A DNA stretch of 64,000 nucleotides. Origin: Sphingobacteriales bacterium TSM_CSS. GTDB taxonomy: Bacteria; Bacteroidota; Bacteroidia; Chitinophagales; UBA2359. Numbering within the stretch: position 1 is the stretch's first letter; the number at the start of each line of letters is the position of its first letter. The notes below the pieces were generated by a model that made no database searches, had not been told where the DNA came from, and was given only the letters and a program-made list of their open reading frames with translations. Made by a program: the position numbers and the translations under genes. This document shows positions 1 through 8,900 of this stretch, piece after piece. The DNA lies in the NCBI GenBank assembly GCA_002212985.1, contig NBMY01000115.1, positions 1 through 64,000 on the forward strand, written 5' to 3'.

Positions 1-297
1 CTTTCCGCAACCGGCACAAACCTCCGCTTTTAAAACAACCACTGTATCGGGTTGCCCCACCATTTTGAGGGTATTGCCTTTATGACCTTGCTGCCCCCCG
101 CGCTTGTGTTGCTTGCCAACAAGGGCAGCCTTTTTCTTAAAACCATCTGACGATGGCGGGCGGTGACTGTTGCCACTGTTCTGACCCAACCTGCGCTCCA
201 AGTCTCTTACCCGATTTTCCAGCACTGCAATAACTGCAAGCAATTCTCGTATCATCGAATGGCAGGCTTCTATCGTATCGGGCAGTTTTATTTCCAT
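1..297 (-). CDS. tnpC: IS66-family transposase (TnpC), N-terminal part
   Basis: The reverse strand opens with ATG at 297 and stays open for 99 codons to the left edge, so only the N-terminus is visible. It shows a short leucine-rich coiled coil, then RLGQNSGNSHRPPSSDG, a basic linker, GGQQGHKGNT, and the beginning of a zinc-finger-like CAGCG. This order (coiled coil, NS-x-N/H-S-PPSSD, RGGQxGH, CxxCG) is typical of the IS66 transposase N-terminal region. The catalytic DDE domain lies outside the window. No tnpA or tnpB is seen upstream (298-490), which fits the single-ORF IS66 relatives. Family assignment is confident; the ends of the element cannot be defined here. Confidence 0.87.
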   Translation of the reverse strand, partial: MEIKLPDTIEACHSMIRELLAVIAVLENRVRDLERRLGQNSGNSHRPPSSDGFKKKAALVGKQHKRGGQQGHKGNTLKMVGQPDTVVVLKAEVCAGCGK

Positions 298-490
298 CTG
301 ACTTTTTTTTCCAAATTTCGACTTTTTTGAAAATAATGGTGCAACTTTGGGCAACTTTTTTTTCGGCAACCAAAAATATCCTTATACCACTCAAATAACC
401 AACCCAAAATTCCCGAGTACTTATACAGCTTGCTAAATTTGCAAGTTCTTGCTGTTGGTAAATTGTAAATACTGAAGAGTACCTAAATAG
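298..490. other. AT-rich stretch between transposase start and GIY-YIG remnant
   Basis: No gene is seen here. It should contain the terminal inverted repeat of the IS66-like element, but the other end is outside the window, so the boundary cannot be set. A small stem-loop (CTTGC-7 nt-GCAAG) lies at 429-445. A TAG at 488-490 closes the reading frame of the downstream gene. Confidence 0.5.
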
Positions 491-751
491 TTACAAAAAC
501 AAAAAGAACTTCTGCAAAAGCTAATTTCAGATAAAGAAGCTGAAATTAAAACCATACAAGACAGCCTAACAAAACTCAACAATGACTATCAAAAGTCTCT
601 TGAAACATATACTAGGCTTAGAAAGGAAATAAGCTTATACGAGAGTAAGCTAGATCTAATTGAATTTGGCATTTATGAACCAATTTACGATTTCGCAAAA
701 TCAGACGAATACCGACAAGAGCAAAATAAAATTATTGAACTGCAAAAGGAA
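491..751 (+). other. In-frame coding remnant upstream of the GIY-YIG gene, no start codon
   Basis: The frame of the downstream gene stays open from 491 to 751 and encodes 87 plausible residues: a charged coiled coil, then FGIYEPIYDF, which is the conserved beginning of the DUF4041 domain. There is no ATG in this stretch and a TAG sits at 488-490. The gene has therefore probably lost its true 5' end, most likely through the adjacent IS66-type insertion or a related rearrangement. Starting the gene at the first ATG (752) would cut into the DUF4041 domain. Confidence 0.7.
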
Positions 752-1750
752 ATGATAGCTGCTGAAAAAGCAGCAATATGTAAAACTAACTGGACAATTG
801 ATGGTAGTGAAGCTAAAGGGCTTGCTAGTACAAAACGATATATAAAGCTGACTTTACGAGCATTTAATGGTGAGTGTGAATCGTTAATTGCAAAAGTCAA
901 ATGGAACAATGTAAATCAAATGAAGGAAAGAATTAAAAAATCATTTGAAACAATTAATAAAATAGGTGAAAGTCAAACTGTATCCATTCAACCTGAATAT
1001 CTACATTTGAAAATAAAGGAACTTATTTTGGAGTATGAGTTTCAACTTAAAAAGCAAAAGGAGAAAGAGGAACAAAGAGCTGCGCAAGAAGCTTTAAGAG
1101 AAGAAGAAAAGGCGCAAAGAGAATATGAACAAGCTCAGAAAGAGGCTGAAAAGGAAGAAACAAATTATCAGAAAGCACTTGACAAGGCCAGAAAAGAAAT
1201 CGAACAGAGTACTGGTGAAAAACATGAAAAACTCCTAGCTCAAATTGCAAAATTAGAATTGGAATTACAGGAAGCTCATGAGCGTAAGGAAAGAGCTTTG
1301 TCTATGGCTCAACAAACAAAGAGAGGATATGTATATATAATTTCCAACATTGGTTCGTTTGGTGAGCAAGTTTATAAAATAGGTATGACAAGAAGATTAG
1401 AACCAGAAGATCGCATTAAAGAACTTGGTGATGCTTCTGTTCCATTTCAGTTTGACATTCATGCAATGATTTTTTCTGAAGATGCACCAAATCTTGAAAA
1501 CGAGTTGCATAAAGCATTTGCAAATAAAAAAGTGAACATGCTAAATTCAAAAAAGGAATTTTTTAACGTAACTCTAATCGAAATTGAAAATAAGGTCAAA
1601 GAAATTGGGCTTAACACAGAATTTATTAGGATTCCGGAAGCAATGGAGTATAGAGAGACACTTGCTATTTTGGCAAGACTAAATTCAGCAGAGCAAGCCA
1701 AAACAATTGAACAGATTATATCTGAAGAATTCCCATCAAGTTTAAAATAA
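752..1750 (+). CDS. DUF4041 / T5orf172 (MUG113-type) GIY-YIG nuclease-like protein, 5'-truncated
   Basis: From the first ATG this encodes 332 residues, but coding sequence clearly extends upstream to 491, so the gene is a probable 5'-truncated pseudogene. The order is DUF4041-like region (to about residue 100), a long charged coiled coil (about 100-190), then a GIY-YIG-type domain starting at RGYVYIISN with VYKIGMTRR and a downstream ENELHKAF. Such proteins occur on phages and in accessory islands; their role is not settled, and DNA nicking is inferred only from the fold. The region is visibly more AT-rich than the core genes that follow, which fits horizontal transfer. Confidence 0.8.
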   Translation: MIAAEKAAICKTNWTIDGSEAKGLASTKRYIKLTLRAFNGECESLIAKVKWNNVNQMKERIKKSFETINKIGESQTVSIQPEYLHLKIKELILEYEFQLKKQKEKEEQRAAQEALREEEKAQREYEQAQKEAEKEETNYQKALDKARKEIEQSTGEKHEKLLAQIAKLELELQEAHERKERALSMAQQTKRGYVYIISNIGSFGEQVYKIGMTRRLEPEDRIKELGDASVPFQFDIHAMIFSEDAPNLENELHKAFANKKVNMLNSKKEFFNVTLIEIENKVKEIGLNTEFIRIPEAMEYRETLAILARLNSAEQAKTIEQIISEEFPSSLK

Positions 1751-2136
1751 CAAATACAGGGAGTCTTCCCCGCTCGCGCGAGGCTGTGCCTCGTGAATTG
1801 AGTAACCTTAAAAGGAAGGCTAAGCCTTGCAAATTTGCATGGCAGGTGTGCGTTGTTTTATACATGCCAGAGGGAACTGTGGACTGTACCCAATTTTTTA
1901 CAAGCTTTGGGTGATTCCCAACTCCCGGTTAACACCAACTCAGAAAATTTGAACCCTCCGAATGGATAGCTCCATGCCATATAACCCAACACCGTAAAAA
2001 AATACGGCTCACTTGCTACCGGTTTTGGTTTAGAAAGCCGCCAATGTAAACAAAAATATGACAACAATTTACAACCATTAACTCCGGCATACATCATTTT
2101 GTTTCAACTGCACATCCACCGGCAACGCCAAAACCG
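1751..2136. other. Intergenic region with short inverted repeats
   Basis: No convincing gene. GAGGC-TGT-GCCTC and AAGGC-TAA-GCCTT hairpins lie near 1782 and 1815 and could stop transcription from the GIY-YIG gene, but neither has a clear T-run. A 79-codon reverse frame (1858-2097) has no recognisable domain and was not called. Confidence 0.4.
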
Positions 2137-2167
2137 TTTGCACATTTCGGGTTATTGTTTACCTTTG
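2137..2167 (+). promoter_or_regulatory. Bacteroidota-type promoter
   Basis: TTTG at 2137-2140 and TACCTTTG at 2160-2167 are separated by 19 bp, an exact match to the TTTG / TAnnTTTG promoter of this phylum. Transcription would start near 2172, about 20 nt before the ATG at 2192, which also excludes the longer frame that begins at 2099. Confidence 0.75.
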
Positions 2168-2191
2168 AACCTTAACCCATTGCATTCAAAC

Positions 2192-3718
2192 ATGAAATCT
2201 ATTCTTACTTTTTTTGCAGGCATTTTTTGTATGCTTCTTCCGTTGGCGGCACAAACTTTAGATGAACAACTGCAAACCATTTACACGCAATACAACCTGG
2301 CAGGTATGAGTGTTGCGGTTATTAAAGATAAACAGGTAGTGTTCAGCAAAGGTTACGGCTGGGCTAATATAGCAGGCAATATTGCGGCATCAGATTCAAC
2401 GGTTTACCGCATTGCATCGGTGTCTAAAATGGTAACAGCCATCGGGTTTATGCAGTTGTACCAGCAGGGGTTGGTTGATTTAGACCAAAACATCGGGCAA
2501 ATTCTCGGTTTTCCGGTTACAAATCCTTACTTCCCTGCGCAAAATATTACCCCGCGCATGTTGCTTTCGCATACCTCGTCTTTAACAGACGGCGCTGCTT
2601 ACGATAATTTTTTAACCGCCACCTATAACCAAACCCCACCGCCGCCCGTTTACCAACTCCTTACCGATACCGGCGCTTATTACCAAACTTCGCTGTTTCT
2701 AAACAAGCAGCCGGGTACGTGGTTTCAATATGCCAATATCAACTACGGCATTATAGGCACGCTCATAGAAAAACTGAGCGGACAACGGTTTGACCAATAT
2801 ATGCAGCAACATGTACTGGAACCGCTTGGCATTAACACCGGCTACAATGTTTACAACCTGCCCGATGCAGGTAAATTAGCCGTTTTGTACCGCAAACAAA
2901 GCGGAAACTGGGTGCCGCAGGCCGATAACTATAACGGAACTTTACCGCCCGAACCCGATATGTCGGGGTATGTCATCGGGTCTAACGGGTTGCGGTATGC
3001 CCCGCAGGGCGGCCTCAGAATTTCGGCGCCCGATATGGCAAAAATCAACATCCTGCTGCTTAACAACGGCAGTTACAATGGCGCGGCGCTGTTAACCGAA
3101 GCTTCCGCCCAACTCATGAAAACCGTGCAATGGACTTATAACGGCACAAACGGCAACAATTATTACAATTTGTTTAACAGCTGGGGACTTGGCCTGCAAC
3201 GCACCACCAACACCGCAAATGCCGATATTGTTTGCCCCGATGTGCCCATGTGGGGGCACGCCGGCGAAGCCTACGGATTGGTGAGCGATAGTTTTTTTTC
3301 CGATGAGGAGCAAACCGGCATTGTGTTTATTACCAATGGTTGCGGCATAGGTTACACAACCCCCGCCAACAGCGCTTTTTATGAGGTAGAGGCAGCTGTT
3401 TTTAATGCTGTTTGCACACAACTTCCTTTTTTGGAAGCAGAGCCGCCGGTAGGAATTTTGCCACCCCATAATTACCCGCCCGAACCGGGCGAAGATTTGG
3501 CTGTTATTACCCTAAATGGCGGCTGGCAAATAACCAATAACATGGCGCAGGTTGTGCCGGCGCAACTAATGGCAATAAACGGCAGTACGGCAGGGCATTT
3601 TTCTTTTGCACCCGGTTTAACCCATTTGGTTGATAACCGCAATCTGGCAAAAGGCATATACCTGCTGCAATGGAAAACTGCAGGTAAAACAAGGAGTATA
3701 AAAGTGGTAAAATTTTAA
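2192..3718 (+). CDS. Secreted serine beta-lactamase/PBP-like hydrolase with T9SS-type C-terminus
   Basis: A 508-residue protein of the beta-lactamase (class C/PBP4*) family. It has a Sec signal peptide (MKSILTFFAGIFCMLLPLAAQ). The active-site SxxK is in ASVSKMVTAIGF, the YxN motif in QYANINYG, and a HxG third motif in WGHAGEAYG. The last 80 or so residues resemble the type IX secretion sorting domain and end in GKTRSIKVVKF, so the protein is probably delivered to the surface or outside. The ATG at 2192 is preferred to the frame start at 2099 because of the signal peptide and the promoter at 2137-2167. Whether it acts on beta-lactams, peptidoglycan peptides or esters cannot be told from sequence. 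Confidence 0.88.
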   Translation: MKSILTFFAGIFCMLLPLAAQTLDEQLQTIYTQYNLAGMSVAVIKDKQVVFSKGYGWANIAGNIAASDSTVYRIASVSKMVTAIGFMQLYQQGLVDLDQNIGQILGFPVTNPYFPAQNITPRMLLSHTSSLTDGAAYDNFLTATYNQTPPPPVYQLLTDTGAYYQTSLFLNKQPGTWFQYANINYGIIGTLIEKLSGQRFDQYMQQHVLEPLGINTGYNVYNLPDAGKLAVLYRKQSGNWVPQADNYNGTLPPEPDMSGYVIGSNGLRYAPQGGLRISAPDMAKINILLLNNGSYNGAALLTEASAQLMKTVQWTYNGTNGNNYYNLFNSWGLGLQRTTNTANADIVCPDVPMWGHAGEAYGLVSDSFFSDEEQTGIVFITNGCGIGYTTPANSAFYEVEAAVFNAVCTQLPFLEAEPPVGILPPHNYPPEPGEDLAVITLNGGWQITNNMAQVVPAQLMAINGSTAGHFSFAPGLTHLVDNRNLAKGIYLLQWKTAGKTRSIKVVKF

Positions 3719-3731
3719 TTTACCGATATTT

Positions 3732-4829
3732 ATGGCAAACCACCAACTGTCCGAAATCAGGTGCCTGAACCTGCCCGAATACCCGGTTTATATCGGGAAT
3801 ATTGCCAAACAGGTAAGCGCTTTTTTACAAAACAACCGTTTTTCAGGCTATTTTATTCTGGTTGATGCCAATACCTGCCGGCATTGCCTGCCTGTTTTGC
3901 AAAATTATGCCCCTTCGCTTCAAAATGCCGTTGTAATAACCATTGAACCCGGCGAAATACATAAAAACCTGAACACCTGCACACAAATTTGGGACGCTTT
4001 GTTGACCAACCAAGCCGACCGAAATGCACTGCTCATAAACTTAGGCGGCGGAGTTATTGGCGATATGGGCGGTTTTTGCGCCGCCACCTATAAAAGAGGA
4101 ATTAATTTTATTCAAATACCAACAACATTGCTGGCGCAGGTAGATGCCTCGGTTGGCGCCAAGGTAGGCATAGATTTTGGCGGCATTAAAAACAGTATCG
4201 GGGCTTTTTCCAATCCTTCGGCTGTTTTTATTGACCCTGTTTTTCTAAATACCTTGCCACCTACGCAAATTTTAAGCGGCCTGTCGGAAATGGTGAAACA
4301 TGCCCTTATTGCCGATGCAAATATTTTACCCGAGTTGGGCAATCTTTTGCCCTTAACACCCCTAATAAACTGGAGTTCTTATATTTACCAATCTGTTTCC
4401 ATTAAATACGATATTGTAAAAGCCGACCCTTTTGAAAAAAATGTTCGCAAAAAGTTAAACTTCGGGCATACCATTGGGCATGGTATTGAAAGTTTTTCGC
4501 TGCATGCAGGTTCTGAGCCGTTGCTGCATGGTCAAGCCGTTGCCCTGGGTATGATTGCCGAATTGTACCTGTCTGAAAAAAAACTGCAATTGCCCCAATC
4601 CCAATTACAAACAGCGGTTAACCTGCTGCGAAACCTGGCTCCCTCCTACCCTATTCAGGCGTTGCATTTCCCGAAAATTTTGCACTATATTGCCAACGAC
4701 AAAAAAAACAAGGAAGGTAACATTAACTGCACCTTGCTTACGCAAATTGGTGCGGCTCAAATTGATTGCACCGTAAGCGAGCAGGAAATTACCGAAGCGC
4801 TCCATTTCTTAAATAATTTATTTGTCTGA
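3732..4829 (+). CDS. aroB: 3-dehydroquinate synthase
   Basis: 365 residues, normal length. It converts DAHP to 3-dehydroquinate, the second step of the shikimate pathway, in the cytoplasm. NAD-binding GGGVIGDMGGF, followed by IPTTLLAQVDASVGAK, and the metal-binding KLNFGHTIGHGIE and LHGQAVALGM are all present. It begins 13 bp after the upstream hydrolase gene and its TGA overlaps the ATG of aroA by one base (TGATG), so the two aro genes are probably translationally coupled. Confidence 0.96.
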   Translation: MANHQLSEIRCLNLPEYPVYIGNIAKQVSAFLQNNRFSGYFILVDANTCRHCLPVLQNYAPSLQNAVVITIEPGEIHKNLNTCTQIWDALLTNQADRNALLINLGGGVIGDMGGFCAATYKRGINFIQIPTTLLAQVDASVGAKVGIDFGGIKNSIGAFSNPSAVFIDPVFLNTLPPTQILSGLSEMVKHALIADANILPELGNLLPLTPLINWSSYIYQSVSIKYDIVKADPFEKNVRKKLNFGHTIGHGIESFSLHAGSEPLLHGQAVALGMIAELYLSEKKLQLPQSQLQTAVNLLRNLAPSYPIQALHFPKILHYIANDKKNKEGNINCTLLTQIGAAQIDCTVSEQEITEALHFLNNLFV

Positions 4830-6073
4830 TGCAATACGTTTCTGTTTTAGCGCCGCCCGACAACAAGCTGGAAGGGCATATCTGGCTCGATGGCTCAAAA
4901 AGCATCAGCAACAGGGCGCTCATTATTAAAGCGCTTTGCAAGGGTGAACTGCCGGTAACCCATCTTTCAAATTCCGATGATACCCAAATATTGCAACATG
5001 CCCTGCAACACCTGCCGCCGGTAATTGACGTTGGCGCAGCCGGCACCACCATGCGCTTTTTATGCGCCTTTCTTGCCACACAACCCGGCTATTGGGTGCT
5101 AACCGGCTCAGAGCGCATGAAACAACGCCCCATAGCTCCGTTAACAGAAGCCCTGCAACAATTGGGTGCCGATATTTCTTTCCTTGGGCAATATGGGTTT
5201 CCGCCTCTTAAAATCATCGGAAAACCGCTTGCCGGCGGAAAGGTTACCATGCCGGCCAATGTAAGCAGTCAGTTTATTTCGGCGCTTTTGCTGATTGCCC
5301 CAACCTTGCAAAACGGGCTACAAATTCAGCTCACTACCGATGTGGTATCGGAACCTTACTTAGACATGACCTTGCAGCTTATGCACTATTTTGGCATTCA
5401 TTACCAAAAAACAGCCCAAACCATTACCATACCGCCTCAAGCCTACCAACCCAAGCCTTTATTTGTAGAAGCAGATTGGAGTGCCGCATCGTATTACTAT
5501 GCCATGGCAGCCTTTGCCGGAAATGCCCGCCTGCTTTTATCGGGGCTGCAGGAAAACAGCCTTCAGGGCGACTCGGTGTTGCCGCAAATCATGTCCACTT
5601 TGGGCGTTCAAACTCACTTTACCGATGAAGGTATTCTGCTTACCAAATTGCCTGTTATGCTTCCGCGCAGTTTTAGCTATGATTTCCTGCACTGCCCCGA
5701 TATAGCCCAAACGCTGGCCGTTATTTGCGCCGGCTTGCAAATTCCTGCTCAGTTTAGCGGACTGCAAACCCTGCAAATTAAAGAAACCGACCGCACCGCA
5801 GCCCTGCAACAGGAACTGACTAAGGTAAACGCTGTTTTTACCGGGCAAGGCAACACCTGGCAACTCGGGTTTGCATCGGGTAAACCTGCTCAAACTACCC
5901 CGCTTTTTGAAACATGGCACGACCATCGAATGGCCATGTCCTTCGCCCCGCTTTCTATGAAATATGCCAATGGCGTTGTTATTCAACATCCCGATGTAGT
6001 GTCCAAATCGTACCCTTTGTTTTGGCAACATTTGCAACAGCTTGGGTTTATATTGAATTTTAACAATGAATAA
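4829..6073 (+). CDS. aroA: 3-phosphoshikimate 1-carboxyvinyltransferase (EPSP synthase)
   Basis: 414 residues. It transfers the enolpyruvyl group of PEP to shikimate-3-phosphate. Signature stretches are LDGSKSISNRALIIKAL, AAGTTMRFL, SERMKQRPIAPL, an internal IKETDRTAALQQEL and the C-terminal WHDHRMAMSFAPL. It overlaps aroB by one base and nth by eight, so aroB-aroA-nth is probably one transcript. With QRPIAPL and a divergent GAAGTTMRF in place of the GNAGTTMRP type loop, the active site resembles other Bacteroidota enzymes; glyphosate response cannot be inferred. Confidence 0.96.
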   Translation: MQYVSVLAPPDNKLEGHIWLDGSKSISNRALIIKALCKGELPVTHLSNSDDTQILQHALQHLPPVIDVGAAGTTMRFLCAFLATQPGYWVLTGSERMKQRPIAPLTEALQQLGADISFLGQYGFPPLKIIGKPLAGGKVTMPANVSSQFISALLLIAPTLQNGLQIQLTTDVVSEPYLDMTLQLMHYFGIHYQKTAQTITIPPQAYQPKPLFVEADWSAASYYYAMAAFAGNARLLLSGLQENSLQGDSVLPQIMSTLGVQTHFTDEGILLTKLPVMLPRSFSYDFLHCPDIAQTLAVICAGLQIPAQFSGLQTLQIKETDRTAALQQELTKVNAVFTGQGNTWQLGFASGKPAQTTPLFETWHDHRMAMSFAPLSMKYANGVVIQHPDVVSKSYPLFWQHLQQLGFILNFNNE

Positions 6074-6719
6074 AGATTTGAGAATGAATACAGAAGAGAA
6101 AGCCGCATTTATCATGCAAACGCTTGACCGGTTATACCCCGAACAACCCATACCACTGCAACATACCGATGCCTACACATTGCTGGTTGCCGTTGTATTG
6201 TCTGCCCAATGCACCGATGAACGGGTAAATAAAATTACCCCCATACTGTTTGCTCGTGCCCATACGCCACAGGATATGGTAAAATTATCAGTAAAAGAAA
6301 TAGAAGACATCATTCGCCCCTGTGGTTTGTCGCCCCGAAAATCGGCTGCCATTTACGGACTTTCCCAAATCATCATTGAAAAACACGGCGGCCAGGTGCC
6401 CCAAACATTTGAAGCGTTGGAAGCCTTGCCGGGCGTTGGGCATAAAACGGCATCGGTAGTTATGAGTCAGGCATTTGGTGTACCTGCTTTTCCGGTCGAT
6501 ACGCACATACATCGGCTTGCTACCCGATGGGGTTTAACCAACGGTAAAAATGTGGAACAAACCGAAAAAGACCTGAAACGCATTTTTCCCGAAAACACCT
6601 GGAATAAATTGCACCTGCAAATAATTTACTTTGGCAGGCAGTACTGCCCGGCCCGTGGGCACAACCCGCAAAACTGCCCTGTTTGCAGCATGCTTGCACC
6701 CGAAAACACATCGGAGTAA
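6066..6719 (+). CDS. nth: Endonuclease III-like DNA glycosylase/AP lyase
   Basis: 217 residues. It removes oxidised pyrimidines in base excision repair. The helix-hairpin-helix LPGVGHKTASVV carries the catalytic Lys (127) and VDTHIHRLATRWGL the catalytic Asp (145). The C-terminal iron-sulfur loop is abnormal: Cys 194, 204 and 207 (C-x9-C-x2-C) remain, with no fourth Cys before the end of the protein, whereas the E. coli enzyme has C-x6-C-x2-C-x5-C. The cluster is probably absent or altered. The start is either ATG 6066 (8-base overlap with aroA) or ATG 6084. Confidence 0.93.
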   Translation: MNKDLRMNTEEKAAFIMQTLDRLYPEQPIPLQHTDAYTLLVAVVLSAQCTDERVNKITPILFARAHTPQDMVKLSVKEIEDIIRPCGLSPRKSAAIYGLSQIIIEKHGGQVPQTFEALEALPGVGHKTASVVMSQAFGVPAFPVDTHIHRLATRWGLTNGKNVEQTEKDLKRIFPENTWNKLHLQIIYFGRQYCPARGHNPQNCPVCSMLAPENTSE

Positions 6720-7205
6720 TTATGGTTCTGCCGCAGGCCGAACCATTTGAATATGTTCAATTCCGTCTAAAATATACACAGCTCCTTCTTCAACAAACCC
6801 GAAAGAACGGTAAAACCGAAGCAAATAAAATTGAGCCTCTATGCGTACCGGCACCTTGCCAAATAAATGTTCCAAACGGGCTATGGCTTGCTTCATCAGC
6901 AACTGTCCGGCGCCGGTGCCGCGAAGCGAGGCATCTGTTACCACTCTGCCAATGGAGGCTTGTGTATAAACCACGCTATGGGGAATGATGCGGGCATGTG
7001 CAACTATTTCGCCACCGGCATTATGCCCCATAAGGTGAAACGCTTGCAAATCTATGCGGTCGTTATCAATAAAAACACAGTTTTGCTCTACCACAAATAC
7101 TGCCTGCCTAAGCCTCAAAATTTCGTACAGTTCATACACGGTAAGTGCATGAAAGGGTTTCAGCACCCATTGCAGTTGTATGCCGGTTGTTTTAGCGGTA
7201 TCCAT
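6720..7205 (-). CDS. GNAT N-acetyltransferase, ElaA-like
   Basis: 161 residues from ATG at 7205; the longer open frame reaching 7397 adds unrelated Cys-rich sequence and was not used. The N-terminal LYEILRLRQAVFVVEQNCVF is diagnostic of the ElaA branch of GNAT acetyltransferases. The acetyl-CoA loop is in SIGRVVTDASLRGTGAGQLL, and FYRSFGFVEEG is the usual last strand/helix. The substrate is unknown. Its stop directly abuts that of nth, with which it is convergent. Confidence 0.9.
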   Translation of the reverse strand: MDTAKTTGIQLQWVLKPFHALTVYELYEILRLRQAVFVVEQNCVFIDNDRIDLQAFHLMGHNAGGEIVAHARIIPHSVVYTQASIGRVVTDASLRGTGAGQLLMKQAIARLEHLFGKVPVRIEAQFYLLRFYRSFGFVEEGAVYILDGIEHIQMVRPAAEP

Positions 7206-7438
7206 TCTATAGTCGTTTATGCGTAAACCAATTGTAAATTTGCATGTGCTGCATTGCAGTAAAAATACAGAATTTCCTGTGTTGAGCGGTAAAATAAGGC
7301 AAATTGCACAATCTTGGGGGCATTTACAGCATTTTTCGGGTAAATTGTATTTACTTCGCTTTTCAAATTGCCCGATCAAGAATATTGAACACCGCAATCG
7401 GGTACTTTATTCACCATTTCTAAATAGGCTGTTTGTTT

Positions 7439-8866
7439 ATGAAATTTTCACACATGCACTCACTTGTTACGGGTTTTGGCGCTTTTGTTTGCCTGCTCTT
7501 GTACTTATCAGCCATGCCTTTCATTACCCAAAATGGGCGTTTTTCCGGCGAGCAGGAAATAAGGAATATATTTAACCATATACTCGCCAATGGCAAATGC
7601 TATTCCGATTTGGAGTATCTCTGCAAGCGAATAGGCGGCAGGCTAAGTGGTTCACCCCAAGCCGCCGCAGCCGTTGAGTGGGGGAAACAAACGCTTGAAC
7701 TCACCAATGCCGATTCTACTTACCTGCAACCGGTTATGGTACCGCATTGGCTTAGAACCTCGCCCGAAAAAGCCCGCATCATCAGCAAACATATTGGTTG
7801 GCAGGAGGTAAACATTTGCGCGCTTGGCAACTCGGTAGGCACCGGCCCTTGGGGCATTTCAGCTCCCGTTCTCATGATTGACAGCCTTGAAATGCTGGAT
7901 AAATTGGATAAAAAGATGGTACAGGGTAAAATTGTTTACCTGAACCGCGCTTTTGACCAACATTTTATTGACCCCTTTGATGCCTATAGCGCTTGTGTGG
8001 GCGGACGATACAGCGGCGCATCCAAAGCGGCAAAATTGGGCGCTGTTGCCTATGTACTGCGTTCGTTGGCCAGCAACTCCGATGAGCATCCGCATACCGG
8101 CGGCATGGCTTACGAAGATGGTATTGCCAAAATACCCGCCGCTGCCATTGCTACCCGCGATGCCGACCTGTTAAGCGGACTGCTTACTAAAGACCCAAAC
8201 CTTGCGCTCTACTTAAATTTTTCCTGCGAAAACCGAAAAGACCGCCCGTCTTTTAACGTAATTGGTGAAGTTAAAGGCACAAAATATCCCGATGAAGTGA
8301 TTGTGGTTGGCGGTCACCTCGATTCATGGGATAACGGCGAGGGCGCACACGACGACGGCGCCGGCTGTGTTCAATCTATTGAAGTAATAAGAACGCTTAA
8401 AGCGCTTGGCATACAGCCCACCCGAACCATACGCTGCGTATTGTTTATGAATGAAGAAAACGGCGCTAAAGGTGCGCAGGAATATGCAAGTTGGGCCCGA
8501 AAAAACGGCGAAAAATGTATTGCCGCCATCGAATCGGACAGGGGCGGGTTTTCTCCGCGCGGGTTTACCATGGAAACTGCCTCCGACTCAGTTACGGCAA
8601 AAAATCTGGCCACCCTGCAACAATATCGCCCAATACTGGAACAATACGGTTTACATATGTTTGAGAAAGGGTTTAGCGGCGTTGATGTTAAATACCTTAA
8701 AGATAACGGCGCAACCTGTTTAGGTTTAGTTCCCGACCCGCAACGGTACTTTAACTACCACCACACCCCCAACGACACGTTTGATAAAATTAACGAGCGC
8801 GAATTGAAATTAGGTGCAGCGGCCATGTCTGCCCTTGCCTACCTGATTTCGGAAAATGGGTGGTAA
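7439..8866 (+). CDS. Secreted M28-family zinc aminopeptidase/carboxypeptidase
   Basis: 475 residues from the ATG at 7439; the in-frame TTG two codons earlier is less likely. An N-terminal hydrophobic segment (VTGFGAFVCLLLYLSA) serves as a signal peptide or anchor. The M28 zinc site is complete: VVGGHLDSWD (His, Asp), GAHDDGAG (Asp), MNEENGAKGA (Glu-Glu), ESDRGG (Asp) and HHTPNDTFDK (His). The PA-like insert between residues about 130 and 260 and the overall length resemble carboxypeptidase Q/plasma glutamate carboxypeptidase relatives. It probably hydrolyses small peptides in the periplasm or outside. Confidence 0.93.
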   Translation: MKFSHMHSLVTGFGAFVCLLLYLSAMPFITQNGRFSGEQEIRNIFNHILANGKCYSDLEYLCKRIGGRLSGSPQAAAAVEWGKQTLELTNADSTYLQPVMVPHWLRTSPEKARIISKHIGWQEVNICALGNSVGTGPWGISAPVLMIDSLEMLDKLDKKMVQGKIVYLNRAFDQHFIDPFDAYSACVGGRYSGASKAAKLGAVAYVLRSLASNSDEHPHTGGMAYEDGIAKIPAAAIATRDADLLSGLLTKDPNLALYLNFSCENRKDRPSFNVIGEVKGTKYPDEVIVVGGHLDSWDNGEGAHDDGAGCVQSIEVIRTLKALGIQPTRTIRCVLFMNEENGAKGAQEYASWARKNGEKCIAAIESDRGGFSPRGFTMETASDSVTAKNLATLQQYRPILEQYGLHMFEKGFSGVDVKYLKDNGATCLGLVPDPQRYFNYHHTPNDTFDKINERELKLGAAAMSALAYLISENGW

Positions 8867-8874
8867 ACCTTAAC

Positions 8875-8892
8875 ACACTGCTTTAACAGTGT
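8875..8892. terminator. Weak bidirectional terminator hairpin
   Basis: ACACTG-CTTTAA-CAGTGT lies between the convergent M28 and sqr genes. The six-pair stem has no strong T-run on either side, so it is a weak candidate. Confidence 0.35.
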
Positions 8893-8900
8893 TGTCTAAA

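Noticed and set aside
137-394. Reverse 85-codon frame near the left edge
   Set aside because: It overlaps the IS66 transposase in another frame; the transposase frame (start 297) has clear family motifs and this one has none.
1858-2097. Reverse 79-codon frame between the GIY-YIG gene and the serine hydrolase
   Set aside because: No domain, signal peptide or promoter; the sequence overlaps short inverted repeats and probably is not translated.
2192-3718. Calling the secreted hydrolase a resistance beta-lactamase
   Set aside because: SxxK, YxN and HxG motifs are shared with esterases and peptidases of the family, and the T9SS-type tail is unlike resistance enzymes.
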